Shown: piece after piece, positions 17,164 to 25,907 of the stretch
Numbering within the stretch: the first letter of the stretch is position 1
Layout: the number at the start of each line of letters is the position of its first letter
DNA from: Lachnoclostridium sp. UBA903
GTDB taxonomy: Bacteria > Bacillota > Clostridia > Lachnospirales > Lachnospiraceae
Reading direction: 5' to 3'
DNA: 64,000 nucleotides
Assembly (NCBI GenBank): GCA_002294045.1
Contig: DBEP01000004.1
Location: 30,984 to 94,983, forward strand
Notes under the pieces: generated by a model
Told to the model about the DNA's origin: nothing
Databases searched by the model: none
Seen by the model: only the letters and a program-made list of their open reading frames with translations
Position numbers and translations under genes: made by a program

Positions 17164-18180
17164 TTAGGATATATTTTTCACACCTAAGATACCTTCAAAA
17201 ATATATTTAGAAAAATTATCTGCTATAATATACTGTCCTTCTGCATTGGGATGCAAACCGTCCGGCAAATAATCATTGTATCTTTCATCCAGTAAATCTA
17301 ATCCATTGATATAATAAATATGTGCATCGCCATATTCCTGAAATTGTTTTACGGTTTCCTGCAACAAATCTCGCATCATTTCCAATGAAAGACCGGATGC
17401 TCCCGGCTTCGTTTCCCGGTCTTTACAATAGATTGGGGATATGATGACCAATGGTGTCTTCTTATGTTTTTCACGAATGGTTTTGATTAGGCCTATTACA
17501 CAAGGTGAGAACATCCTTTTTGTCAGCAATCCGCCATAGGTATTGATTCCCAGCTTCAGTGTTATATAGTCTGCCTCCAGCTCCCTGATTTGCCTGCCAA
17601 TCATCGGATCAAAAACGCATTCGCCGGAAAAACCCAGATTGGTAAGTGATAACTGATATCGCTCTGCCGTCAACCCCGCCCACCCGCGGGAAGGAGAAGC
17701 TGCTGCATTTGATTGGCTGATGGAACTGCCGTAATGTACCCATCTTTTTTTTCGTTTCCCACATTTCTGAATCGAGGAAGATTCTTCCACCAGTATACCT
17801 GCAAATTTAAGCTGTTTGTTTTGGGGCAGCCATAATTCGATTCTTTTGTGGTTCGGCGCAAAGCCATCTATGATAGTTTCAATTTCTGTAATTTCAATTG
17901 TTTTTTTATATTCTCCATTCACCATTAAATCAATCAGGACTGCTTCTTCCAGCTCAGAAAGTCTGAAACCAATCACACAGGAATCCGTCTCAAAGCACAG
18001 ACGGATACCGGCTCCATATTTGCCTACTCCATCTTTTAGAACAGGATACAATTCCCTCTCATGATAATCAATTCTCCAGGGTGCTGCATATTCTGATGTA
18101 ATTTCCACCGAAACTGCACCATCAAAATCAAAAACTTCATCACGAAAACCATAAAATTTCAGTGTATCTCTCCCGTTCAT
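17164..18180 (-). CDS. SGNH/GDSL-family esterase with N-terminal beta-sandwich
   Basis: 338 residues. An N-terminal domain (about 1-140) resembles the jelly-roll of CE2-like carbohydrate esterases. The SGNH hydrolase domain follows, with all four blocks: GSSIS (nucleophile Ser153), LGFSGEC (oxyanion Gly), LGINTYGG (Asn213) and DGLHPN (Asp307, His310). There is no signal peptide. It probably removes acetyl groups from imported oligosaccharides and is the last gene of a locus with a GH130 phosphorylase. It is preceded by one of the four structured leaders, which also supplies its weak Shine-Dalgarno. Confidence 0.88.
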   Translation of the reverse strand: MNGRDTLKFYGFRDEVFDFDGAVSVEITSEYAAPWRIDYHERELYPVLKDGVGKYGAGIRLCFETDSCVIGFRLSELEEAVLIDLMVNGEYKKTIEITEIETIIDGFAPNHKRIELWLPQNKQLKFAGILVEESSSIQKCGKRKKRWVHYGSSISQSNAAASPSRGWAGLTAERYQLSLTNLGFSGECVFDPMIGRQIRELEADYITLKLGINTYGGLLTKRMFSPCVIGLIKTIREKHKKTPLVIISPIYCKDRETKPGASGLSLEMMRDLLQETVKQFQEYGDAHIYYINGLDLLDERYNDYLPDGLHPNAEGQYIIADNFSKYIFEGILGVKNIS

Positions 18181-18323
18181 GTATTACACCCATTGCATCG
18201 CAGGCCGGCCTGCGATACTGCCACATGCAATAGAATACAAGGTTGTATTCTATTGTCATAAATTAAAAGGAGTGAAAGAATCTCATTGTGGCATCCTTTC
18301 TCTATCTATATTTTCTTTCACAC
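18181..18323 (-). promoter_or_regulatory. Structured leader element, copy 1 (unrecognised class)
   Basis: Read on the minus strand: helix P1 GTGAAAGAA (18313-18321) with TTCTTTCAC (18272-18280). The purine-rich P1 loop contains TGCCACA (18287-18293), which can pair with TGTGGCA (18219-18225) as a pseudoknot. An extra hairpin CAATAGAATACAA/TTGTATTCTATTG lies at 18228-18255. Helix P3 is a palindrome at 18197-18216 (ATCGCAGG/CCTGCGAT). It then reads GCAATGGGTGTAATAC and the ATG. It occupies most of the spacer between the GH130 and esterase genes. Copies 2-4 lie at 40907, 49394 and 61169. Confidence 0.8.
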
Positions 18324-18384
18324 TTATCTCCATTTCTAAGCAGCTTTTACCTTACTTACCAAGTGATGCAACTCTTATTTATGC

Positions 18385-19353
18385 TTAATGCCGGCATAAA
18401 TTAATTAAATCATTCACATGAATTGTTGCCATACACTCCACCGTATCTGCCGCTCCATAATAAATTTTAACCTCACCGTTCACTTCCAGTATCATACCGC
18501 CCGGAAAAATAACATCATTTCGAAATCCGTCTCTTTCATAACTTGCTTCCGGTTGCAGCAGTGGTTCTTTACACATGCCAATAACTTTTGTCGGATCCTT
18601 TAGATCAAGCAGCATAATGCCTGCCATATAGCGCTTTTTCCAGGAGTTCTCCCATCCGTTCTTCCCTCGGCTCTGATCAATATCCACCGAATGGAAGGTT
18701 GTCAGCCAGCCATACTCCGTTTTGATGGGCGGCGCTGCCGGTCCGATTTTATCATTTGCAAAGGGTACATCTTCTACAGCAAGCAATAGTTCTGACTCTC
18801 CCCAATACACCAAATCCCTGGATTTAGAAATCCACATATCGAATCGGTCTACCCCTCCTCTGCTATAAACAGTAAAGGGGCGTTCAAGCCGGACATATTT
18901 TCCGTCTATTTTTTCAGGAAAAAGAACCATGTTCCGATTATCCGGCGCAGTCATATGCTTTATGTCAAAGGTTTCAAAATCCTCTGTTGTCGCAATTCCA
19001 CCACGAATACCGTGCTTGGTATCGACAGCAAAGCACATATGGCAAACCCCATCAATAACCGTTAATCTTGGATCGTAGGCTCGAATAATTTCTTCATTGT
19101 TCAATGTAAAACATGGTTTCTTCTCAACCTCCCAATGAATTCCGTCCTCACTGAAGGCAAGTCCGAGATTGGTACCCTCAAATCCAAAAGGTCCCTGTTT
19201 TGTATAATTATAATCATTTCGAAATACCATAATATATTTTCCCTGATGCTTCACTACACCGGCATTAAATATTAAGGTTGCATCATAGGGTATATCCTTA
19301 GCTTCCAGGATAGGATTTTTTTCATACCGCTTTATTATTTTTGTTGTCTGCAT
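18385..19353 (-). CDS. GH130 beta-mannoside phosphorylase
   Basis: 322 residues forming the GH130 five-bladed propeller: IFNAGVVKHQGKYIMVFRND, catalytic acid Asp94 in RAYDPRLTVI, NRNMVLFPEKIDGKYVRLER for phosphate and sugar binding, and a conserved NDVIFPGG near the end. Members phosphorolyse beta-1,4-mannosyl-glucose or manno-oligosaccharides, or beta-1,2-mannosides, giving mannose 1-phosphate in the cytoplasm. It follows its transporter permease by 24 bp and precedes the esterase, which fits intake of an acetylated mannoside. The subfamily cannot be fixed from reading alone. Confidence 0.9.
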   Translation of the reverse strand: MQTTKIIKRYEKNPILEAKDIPYDATLIFNAGVVKHQGKYIMVFRNDYNYTKQGPFGFEGTNLGLAFSEDGIHWEVEKKPCFTLNNEEIIRAYDPRLTVIDGVCHMCFAVDTKHGIRGGIATTEDFETFDIKHMTAPDNRNMVLFPEKIDGKYVRLERPFTVYSRGGVDRFDMWISKSRDLVYWGESELLLAVEDVPFANDKIGPAAPPIKTEYGWLTTFHSVDIDQSRGKNGWENSWKKRYMAGIMLLDLKDPTKVIGMCKEPLLQPEASYERDGFRNDVIFPGGMILEVNGEVKIYYGAADTVECMATIHVNDLINLCRH

Positions 19354-19377
19354 AAAATCCCTTTCTTAGTAAAGCCG

Positions 19378-20223
19378 TCAGCCTTTAACGGCTCCGCTTG
19401 TTAAACCTTCAATGAAATATCTATTGAGAAAAAGATATACCACTAACATGGGTATAATCGCTATTGTCGTTCCCGCCAGCATTAGGTTCCATGAGGAGGC
19501 TGCCTCTCCCGTATTTCTCAGGCTTACCACACCTACGATTAACGGAGCTTTTTCCGGGTGTGTCAGTGTGAAAATCATCGGAAGCATATAATCATTCCAC
19601 GCTGCTCGAAAGGATAGCAATCCGGAGGTTGCAATCAAAGGCTTGAGCAGCGGGAAAATTATTTTATAAAAAACTCTCAAAAACCCGCATCCATCAATTT
19701 TAGCCGCCTCGTCTATTTCATATGGAATAGTAGACATAAAGCTTGTTGCAATGAATAATTGAGTAACATTAATACCAAATACCCGAATAATGATGACACC
19801 AATTAATGAATTATTAATCCCCAGGGTTTTTGCTACCTGAAGTTGGGGAAACAAACTTGAGGTGCCCAGGGAGATAAACATTGTGGATAAAAATAATCCA
19901 TACAAAAATTTCTTTCCTTTAAATTTTCCGCGCTGCAGTACATAAGCTAGAGTTGTTGTGGTAATGATACTGCCAACCACAATAAAAAAGGTCATGCCCA
20001 CACTATTGACGGTTAATTGTTTAAAATTTGCAAGATTCCATGCCTGGGAATAGTTTTCAAATACAAACTTTTCCGGAATAATTCGTGCACCTGAGGTTAA
20101 TATCTCCGCATTGCTTTTAAACGATGCCAGAAAAAGGTAAATAATTGGGAACAATGCGAAAAGTGTGCATACCGTTAAAAAGGTGTATAAAACCAGCCGT
20201 AAACTTATTTTTTTCATCTTCAT
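19378..20223 (-). CDS. Carbohydrate ABC transporter permease, MalG type
   Basis: 281 residues with six predicted helices, EAA loop PYEIDEAAKIDGCGFLRVFY near 168-187 and the ending IEGLTSGAVKG. Separated by 12 bp from the upstream permease and 24 bp from GH130, so in one transcript. Confidence 0.95.
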   Translation of the reverse strand: MKMKKISLRLVLYTFLTVCTLFALFPIIYLFLASFKSNAEILTSGARIIPEKFVFENYSQAWNLANFKQLTVNSVGMTFFIVVGSIITTTTLAYVLQRGKFKGKKFLYGLFLSTMFISLGTSSLFPQLQVAKTLGINNSLIGVIIIRVFGINVTQLFIATSFMSTIPYEIDEAAKIDGCGFLRVFYKIIFPLLKPLIATSGLLSFRAAWNDYMLPMIFTLTHPEKAPLIVGVVSLRNTGEAASSWNLMLAGTTIAIIPMLVVYLFLNRYFIEGLTSGAVKG

Positions 20224-20235
20224 TTTATCACCTCT

Positions 20236-21177
20236 CTATACGTTTTTCAATTTTCGGGAAAGTCTTAAATATAAAACCGTGATGATACCTATAATTCCCG
20301 CGGTTACAACAGCCATTGAGGATGCGTAGCCGTATTGGGCTATACTTCCGGAAAGTGAATCGGTAGAAAAAAAGTATTTGTAAATATAAGTCATCACAAC
20401 CTCGGTAGAACCTGCCGGTTGTCCGTTGGTAAGTACCAAAACCAAATCTGAAAGCTTTAAACCTTCCACAATCGCTAACATGAGTATGGTCTGTAAAACA
20501 GGTCCTAACATGGGAATTGTAATTTTAAAGAATTTCTGTACAGAATTTGCGCCATCAATCTGAGCGCACTCATAAAGCTCCTTCGGTATGCTTTGAAGAC
20601 CCATCAAAAACAGAATCATATTGATTCCCAGATGACTCCAGACCGCCGATATCACAATGACAATCATAGAAGTCCATTTATGTCCGAACCAATTGATGCT
20701 GTCCAATCCCATACTTAGCAGGATTTGATTGATAATACCATTATAAGAGTTAAAAAGAATTGAGAAAATCAACCCAATGATTGCCGTACTTATTATGGTC
20801 GGCAAAAACAAAAATGTACGAAAAGCATTATTTATTTTTCGTTTTGCATTCAGCAATACAGCAAGCAGAAGGGCTAGCGGTAACTCAATACTGGTCTTTG
20901 AAAATGCGATGATTAAAGTATTCATTATGGAAGTCCAAAAAGGCTTATCTCTGGTAAAAACTCTTACAAAATTATCTAAGCCAATGAATTTAGCCTCGGT
21001 AAAGCCATCGTAATCAAACCAAGAATACTGAATAACATATATAATGGGATAAATAGTAAATACAAGAAAACCAATCAGCATAGGTGTAATCATAAGGTAA
21101 GCCATACCGGAATCCGAAATATGAAACCTTTTGCCGCTGAATTTTCGATTTCGTGCAGTTGCTATCGTTACTTTCAT
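20236..21177 (-). CDS. Carbohydrate ABC transporter permease, MalF type
   Basis: 313 residues with a polar N-terminal extension of about 28, then six helices. EAA loop PKELYECAQIDGANSVQKFF near 207-226. It partners the MalG-type gene that follows and takes substrate from the lipoprotein encoded upstream. Confidence 0.95.
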   Translation of the reverse strand: MKVTIATARNRKFSGKRFHISDSGMAYLMITPMLIGFLVFTIYPIIYVIQYSWFDYDGFTEAKFIGLDNFVRVFTRDKPFWTSIMNTLIIAFSKTSIELPLALLLAVLLNAKRKINNAFRTFLFLPTIISTAIIGLIFSILFNSYNGIINQILLSMGLDSINWFGHKWTSMIVIVISAVWSHLGINMILFLMGLQSIPKELYECAQIDGANSVQKFFKITIPMLGPVLQTILMLAIVEGLKLSDLVLVLTNGQPAGSTEVVMTYIYKYFFSTDSLSGSIAQYGYASSMAVVTAGIIGIITVLYLRLSRKLKNV

Positions 21178-21193
21178 ATACTAATCCTTTCAA

Positions 21194-21227
21194 AATCATG
21201 TGCCGGCCACCGGACCGGCACATGATT
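21194..21227 (-). terminator. Hairpin between binding-protein and permease genes
   Basis: AATCATGTGCCGG pairs perfectly with CCGGCACATGATT around eight bases. There is no T-run, so it probably acts as an RNA stabiliser or partial attenuator. It is in the same position as the hairpins at 7292 and 52583. Confidence 0.65.
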
Positions 21228-21235
21228 AACCTCTA

Positions 21236-22648
21236 TTAATTTGTTTCTGTATATAATGTAAGGTCAAGACCATCTGCAACAGCCCTATCCAGCGCTTCAT
21301 TATATCTTTTATCCAAATCAGCCATGGCTTCATCAGCAGATACGCCCCCTAAGAAAGCCTTTAAGAGAATTGTTTCCATGGTTTCTCCTTCTACTTTTAC
21401 CATACCCTTTGGCGACAGAGGATAAAGTTTTGAATCAGACATGTCAGCAAACTGATCAAAGTTCTTTGTTGTCGGTTCCATTTTAGCTGTTTCAATAACA
21501 GAAACCTTAGCAGGGATTGCTTTTCCATTCTCATATAGAACTCGTGTCGCATCATCCGATACAAATAATTTCAATACCTCCAGCGCTTTTTCCGGTTTTT
21601 CCATCGCACTGGCACCCAAGGCAAGTGAATGTGTCTGCCAGGTGTAATTCTTATAGGTATCATTTAAATCAAATACCGGCCTGCAGATACCCCAATCCAT
21701 TTTTGCAGGAAATTGATCCTGCCATACACCGGCATCCCAGCTGGCAGATAATTTAAAACCGATATTGCCTTCCGCAAATTGGGCACGTGCTGCGTCATTG
21801 TTCAAACCTTCTACACCGGGGAACCAGTCACCGTTATCATACATATCTGCTAAAAGCTGTACAAAAGGAGCCATTGATGCGAAATCAAATTTACCGGTCG
21901 CAGGGTTGAACTCACTGTGACCTACGGAAGATACAAAATGCCATAAGCCGTTCACACCAACATAACCAGTACTCTTGAGCCCTTCAATAAAACCAAATTC
22001 CTTACCATTTCCGTTCTTTGTGATGGTATCCGCCATCTCTTTTAATTCAGTCCAGGTTTTGGGAGGCTCGTTATATCCGTTTTTCGCTAATAAGTCTTTG
22101 TTATACGCAACACCTATTGTGCTGATTGTATGGGGAACGGTATAAACATCACCCAAAATAATATTGTAATTGTTTTGCAGTTCATCCCCATAAGTGTCTA
22201 CAAACTCCTGGCCTCTCGGGTATTTGGTAATCGGGGTAATAAATCCGGTTTCCGCATATTGCGCCAGATTCGTTTGAGGCACCTTAAATAAATCCGGTCC
22301 TTCTTCAGCAGCAAGAGCGATTGCCAATACATCCGCATAATCGCCGCCGTAAATCTTATAGTTAATTTGTATTCCAAGTTCCTTTCCTTGGCCTTCATTG
22401 AAATCAGCAACCATCTTTTCATCTTCCTCTTTCGTGGAAGCATTGTTGGTCCAAACTTCTATGGTATCCATGGTTACTTCTTCACTTGCCTGTGCATCGC
22501 CGGATTTTTCATTCTTTGAACTGGAATTGTTCTCAGAATTTTTGGATGTATCTAAAGTTCCCTTCTCTTCCTTGCCACATCCGGTCAATAACGTAAATGT
22601 CATGGTGAAAACCATAAGAATTGTAACAATCTTCTTATACATCTTCAT
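21236..22648 (-). CDS. Extracellular sugar-binding lipoprotein of ABC transporter
   Basis: 470 residues with a signal peptide and lipobox LLTGC (Cys near 24). A Ser/Asn/Lys linker leads into a family-1 solute-binding fold (DTIEVWTNNASTKEEDEKMV, and WTELKEMADTITKNGNGKEFG). It is the substrate-binding subunit for the permeases at 21177 and 20223. The gene order after the FAD enzyme and ahead of GH130 points to a mannoside or related glycan. Good AAGGGAAGG ribosome site. Confidence 0.93.
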   Translation of the reverse strand: MKMYKKIVTILMVFTMTFTLLTGCGKEEKGTLDTSKNSENNSSSKNEKSGDAQASEEVTMDTIEVWTNNASTKEEDEKMVADFNEGQGKELGIQINYKIYGGDYADVLAIALAAEEGPDLFKVPQTNLAQYAETGFITPITKYPRGQEFVDTYGDELQNNYNIILGDVYTVPHTISTIGVAYNKDLLAKNGYNEPPKTWTELKEMADTITKNGNGKEFGFIEGLKSTGYVGVNGLWHFVSSVGHSEFNPATGKFDFASMAPFVQLLADMYDNGDWFPGVEGLNNDAARAQFAEGNIGFKLSASWDAGVWQDQFPAKMDWGICRPVFDLNDTYKNYTWQTHSLALGASAMEKPEKALEVLKLFVSDDATRVLYENGKAIPAKVSVIETAKMEPTTKNFDQFADMSDSKLYPLSPKGMVKVEGETMETILLKAFLGGVSADEAMADLDKRYNEALDRAVADGLDLTLYTETN

Positions 22649-22746
22649 GTACTAATACCTTCCCTTCCTCTTTTTATTTGACGCTTTTGATTATATCTTT
22701 TTCAAAATTTTTTAAAATGGAAAATTCCTTTATCACTTGAACTATT

Positions 22747-24120
22747 CTACAGTGTTTCATTGCTCCGAAAATATGCACCACGGTCCAGTAATAACTTCTG
22801 TAGATTTTTAATGTTCGGGCCGCATAAATCCGTATTTACCATTTTTTCTTTCACCATAAGTGAAGCAGCAGCCCCTGCCCCCTCTCCCATTACAAGACAT
22901 GCCGGCATGACCCGAATACTTCCTTGCACAGCCCGGTCACAGGATACATTCCTGCCCGCAATCAGGACATTTTTTAAACCCTTTGGAACCAGGCAGCGGA
23001 ATGGAATTCCATAGGATTCTCCCGCTCCATACCGTGCACGGTGCTTTTCCCAATCAAAACCCTCGATTGTTTCCAAACTGCTCTCGTGCTCGGAATGATG
23101 AATATCAATATAGTAACTGTTTCTTCCTATTTCGTCGTAAAAGCCTTTTCTCTGTAAATAGTCTTCTTCCGTCAGAACATATTCTCCCACTATTCTTCGT
23201 GTCTCACGAATGCCCATCAAGGAACCTGTCGCAGCTAAAAAGGAATTTCCAAATGCCTTGGGTTGATATTTCGCAAGGGCTTCCTGGAATTCCTTCGCAA
23301 TCTTACGCCCTTCAATCAGCGACTGTGAGGTGCTACCCGGCTCTGTATTATCAATCTTCCACAAATGACCGGCATTAAAGCATACGGCCCCGGGACCTAC
23401 CATTTGATTGCAGCAATGAGAATCAACAATCCTTGGAAATTCCCCGGATTTCATCATCTCAAAAATCGGACTTTGCAGGTTAGAATTGTGTAATCTCGGA
23501 CCATATTGGTAAGCATAATCATCTACATTCGTGAGAACAAAGCATAAGCTGGCCGGTTGCAGCTCCTTACTTTCCTCATCTCCCAGCATAAACTCAGCTC
23601 CTGCCCAGGCTGCCAAATCCCCATCGCCGGTGCAATCGATAAATACCTTCGCTTTATATGCTGTGAGTCCGCTTTTATTACTGACAATAATCTCTGATAC
23701 CAATCCATTCTCACCGGTTTCGACGGAGCACAAAAAAGAATGGAACAAGATTTCTGCTCCGGATTCACAAACCAAAGTATCGTAAACTCGCTTTAAATGT
23801 TCGGCGTCAATTGGCACCCATTTTAGCTCATCTTTACTTACATGTGCCATATTTTCTTTACTTTTGATAAGAACCTCTTCTGCGATTCCGCGATAAATGA
23901 TATTCTCCTGATCCCAAAAGGGTGCCCAGGAAGGGACCAATCCGGAGGTCCCCATTCCTCCCAGGCATCCGGTTGCTTCAATCAATAAGGTTTTCACACC
24001 CTCTCTTGCTGCGGAAATGGCGGCAGCACACCCGGACGGCCCTCCTCCGACTACAATAACGTCATAAGTGTCGTCCAAATCAATTGTCTTGCTTGTAATC
24101 GTATACTTCTTTTTCTTCAT
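22747..24120 (-). CDS. FAD-dependent oxidoreductase (FAD_oxidored family)
   Basis: 457 residues. The Rossmann dinucleotide motif VIVVGGGPSGCAAAISAARE is at 21-40, LLIEATGCLGGMGTSGLVP follows, and a second FAD contact (VFIDCTGDGDLAAWAGAEFM) lies near 160. The pattern matches the large FAD_oxidored family often embedded in glycan-use loci, whose substrates are mostly undetermined. There is no signal peptide. It sits between the two-component system and the binding-protein gene on the same strand. It may oxidise a sugar or a linkage before phosphorolysis, which is inference only. Confidence 0.85.
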   Translation of the reverse strand: MKKKKYTITSKTIDLDDTYDVIVVGGGPSGCAAAISAAREGVKTLLIEATGCLGGMGTSGLVPSWAPFWDQENIIYRGIAEEVLIKSKENMAHVSKDELKWVPIDAEHLKRVYDTLVCESGAEILFHSFLCSVETGENGLVSEIIVSNKSGLTAYKAKVFIDCTGDGDLAAWAGAEFMLGDEESKELQPASLCFVLTNVDDYAYQYGPRLHNSNLQSPIFEMMKSGEFPRIVDSHCCNQMVGPGAVCFNAGHLWKIDNTEPGSTSQSLIEGRKIAKEFQEALAKYQPKAFGNSFLAATGSLMGIRETRRIVGEYVLTEEDYLQRKGFYDEIGRNSYYIDIHHSEHESSLETIEGFDWEKHRARYGAGESYGIPFRCLVPKGLKNVLIAGRNVSCDRAVQGSIRVMPACLVMGEGAGAAASLMVKEKMVNTDLCGPNIKNLQKLLLDRGAYFRSNETL

Positions 24121-24262
24121 ACTGTCTATCCTTTCTCTTTAATCTCCTCTGTTACCAGTAACAAACTCATTATAGTTGGCTCCCTGAAATACGAGTATGG
24201 AAATATCTATAATTTGTTGTAAATATCTTTAAAAAAGGCAGGCTGCCTGCATTTATACAACG

Positions 24263-24292
24263 AAAAAGAGAACTCATTTACAGTTCTCTCTT
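24263..24292 (-). terminator. Hairpin after response-regulator gene
   Basis: AAGAGAACT with AGTTCTCTCTT, followed on the minus strand by a T-run. It lies ten bases after the regulator's stop. It would separate the two-component genes from the metabolic operon that begins at 24120. Confidence 0.75.
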
Positions 24293-24301
24293 CCCCTTTG
24301 C

Positions 24302-25906
24302 CTATTGCAGGAATATCCGGTACTTTTGCGGATAAATTCCTGTAATTTTTTTAAACACCTTACTAAAATACGATGCGTCCTCATATCCAACCATTTCGGA
24401 TACCTGCTGTATCTGCAGATCTGTCTCTTTTAACAGCTTTTTCGCAGCGTCTATTCTTTGCCTCGTCAGATAATCTGTAATAGTTTCACCGGTTTCCTTT
24501 TTATAAATCTGGCTGATGTAGTTCGGAGATAAAAAAACATTCTGCGCAATGCTATTCACATTGATGTTATTCATATATTCTTTTGAAATAAAATTCTTGA
24601 TATCAACTACCAGCCTTTCATTTTTTGCTCTGAACTTCTTCGAAAAGTAGCCCGCCACCGAAGTAATAATCTCTTTGATATAGTTCTCCAAGTCAAAGAT
24701 ATCCTCAAAGGTTTGTATTTTTTGAAGAATTGTTAGCTTATCGTCGGTAATATCCTCCATCAATTTGCCAAATTCATTCATCATCCTTGATAAAGTAAAT
24801 ACAATTTCAAGGCCGATATTTCGCACATATTCGATTTTTCCTTGATTTTTATACAATTGAACAAAAATTTCCCTGGTCTTTGTCTCTGCCTGTTTTATAT
24901 CACCTAATTTAACTATTTCAGTAAGTTCACTCTCGGCCCGATACAAATCAAAGGAAAGCATTCTATCGTTCTTATCATTAATATCAGAAAATTTAATTAA
25001 TGATTTTTTACCGATATAGAACTTAAATTGCAATGCGCTTCTCGCTTCTTTATAGGCTGGGCTCATATCCTTTAAGCCATATTTTAGGGAACTGATACCG
25101 ATGGATACGGAAATGCCAAGTAGTCTTGCAAGTTCAAACGCTATATGACTAAAGATTTCCTCCGTCCTTTCTTCCTTTCCTGCACAATCAACGAGAAGTG
25201 CGTATTCATTCTCTGATATATTGACACATACACCTTTTGCAGTCTTTCGAATCACTTCCTCAGCAACATTTTTAATCGAAAATACCATCAACTGTCTTTC
25301 AAATTCTTTTAAAATCTCATTATCTGCACAGTCATCAATCGCAAGGATTCCGACCAGGAATTTGCTGTCCGGAGGGAAGGGAAAATTAAAATAAGCCAGC
25401 TTATCCGCTATTTTTCTTTCCTCTTCCAGCGGTTCCAATAATAAATTACGTAAAAACTTTTCTTCCGCCGCTATTCTATTCTCCTTGATTTGCTCCTTGA
25501 GCTTGCTCATCATTTCCTTCCGGTTTTTCTCAATTTCAATCTGACGGGTCACCTCATTTACTGCCTGAATAAGCTCTTTTTTCTCCAGAGGCTTAAGAAT
25601 ATACCCTTCCGCATTCACTTTGATTGCTTTTTTTGCATACTCAAATTCCTGAATCCCGCTAAATATAATAACTTTCATATCCAGCTGCTCTTCTTTAATG
25701 ATTTGTGCTGCCTCTAAACCATCCATAACCGGCATTTTAACATCAGTAAATAATATGTCCGCCTGCATTTTTCTGCTAAGCTTCAAGGCTTCTTCTCCGT
25801 TCGCAGCTTCCCCTACGATTTCAATCCCATATATGCTCCAATCAAGGATATTGCGTATCCCTTCCCGAACCATTGCTTCATCATCTGCCACGATCATTTT
25901 TAGCAT
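24302..25906 (-). CDS. AraC-type response regulator (YesN-like)
   Basis: 534 residues: receiver with Asp8/Asp9 and phosphoacceptor Asp55 (FTDVKMPVMDG), a middle linker of about 280 residues with coiled-coil-rich stretches, and a C-terminal AraC domain (FISKEYMNNINVNSIAQNVF onward). It starts one base after the kinase stop and is coupled to it. It presumably controls the mannoside-type operon immediately downstream. Confidence 0.93.
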   Translation of the reverse strand: MLKMIVADDEAMVREGIRNILDWSIYGIEIVGEAANGEEALKLSRKMQADILFTDVKMPVMDGLEAAQIIKEEQLDMKVIIFSGIQEFEYAKKAIKVNAEGYILKPLEKKELIQAVNEVTRQIEIEKNRKEMMSKLKEQIKENRIAAEEKFLRNLLLEPLEEERKIADKLAYFNFPFPPDSKFLVGILAIDDCADNEILKEFERQLMVFSIKNVAEEVIRKTAKGVCVNISENEYALLVDCAGKEERTEEIFSHIAFELARLLGISVSIGISSLKYGLKDMSPAYKEARSALQFKFYIGKKSLIKFSDINDKNDRMLSFDLYRAESELTEIVKLGDIKQAETKTREIFVQLYKNQGKIEYVRNIGLEIVFTLSRMMNEFGKLMEDITDDKLTILQKIQTFEDIFDLENYIKEIITSVAGYFSKKFRAKNERLVVDIKNFISKEYMNNINVNSIAQNVFLSPNYISQIYKKETGETITDYLTRQRIDAAKKLLKETDLQIQQVSEMVGYEDASYFSKVFKKITGIYPQKYRIFLQ

Positions 25907-25907
25907 G

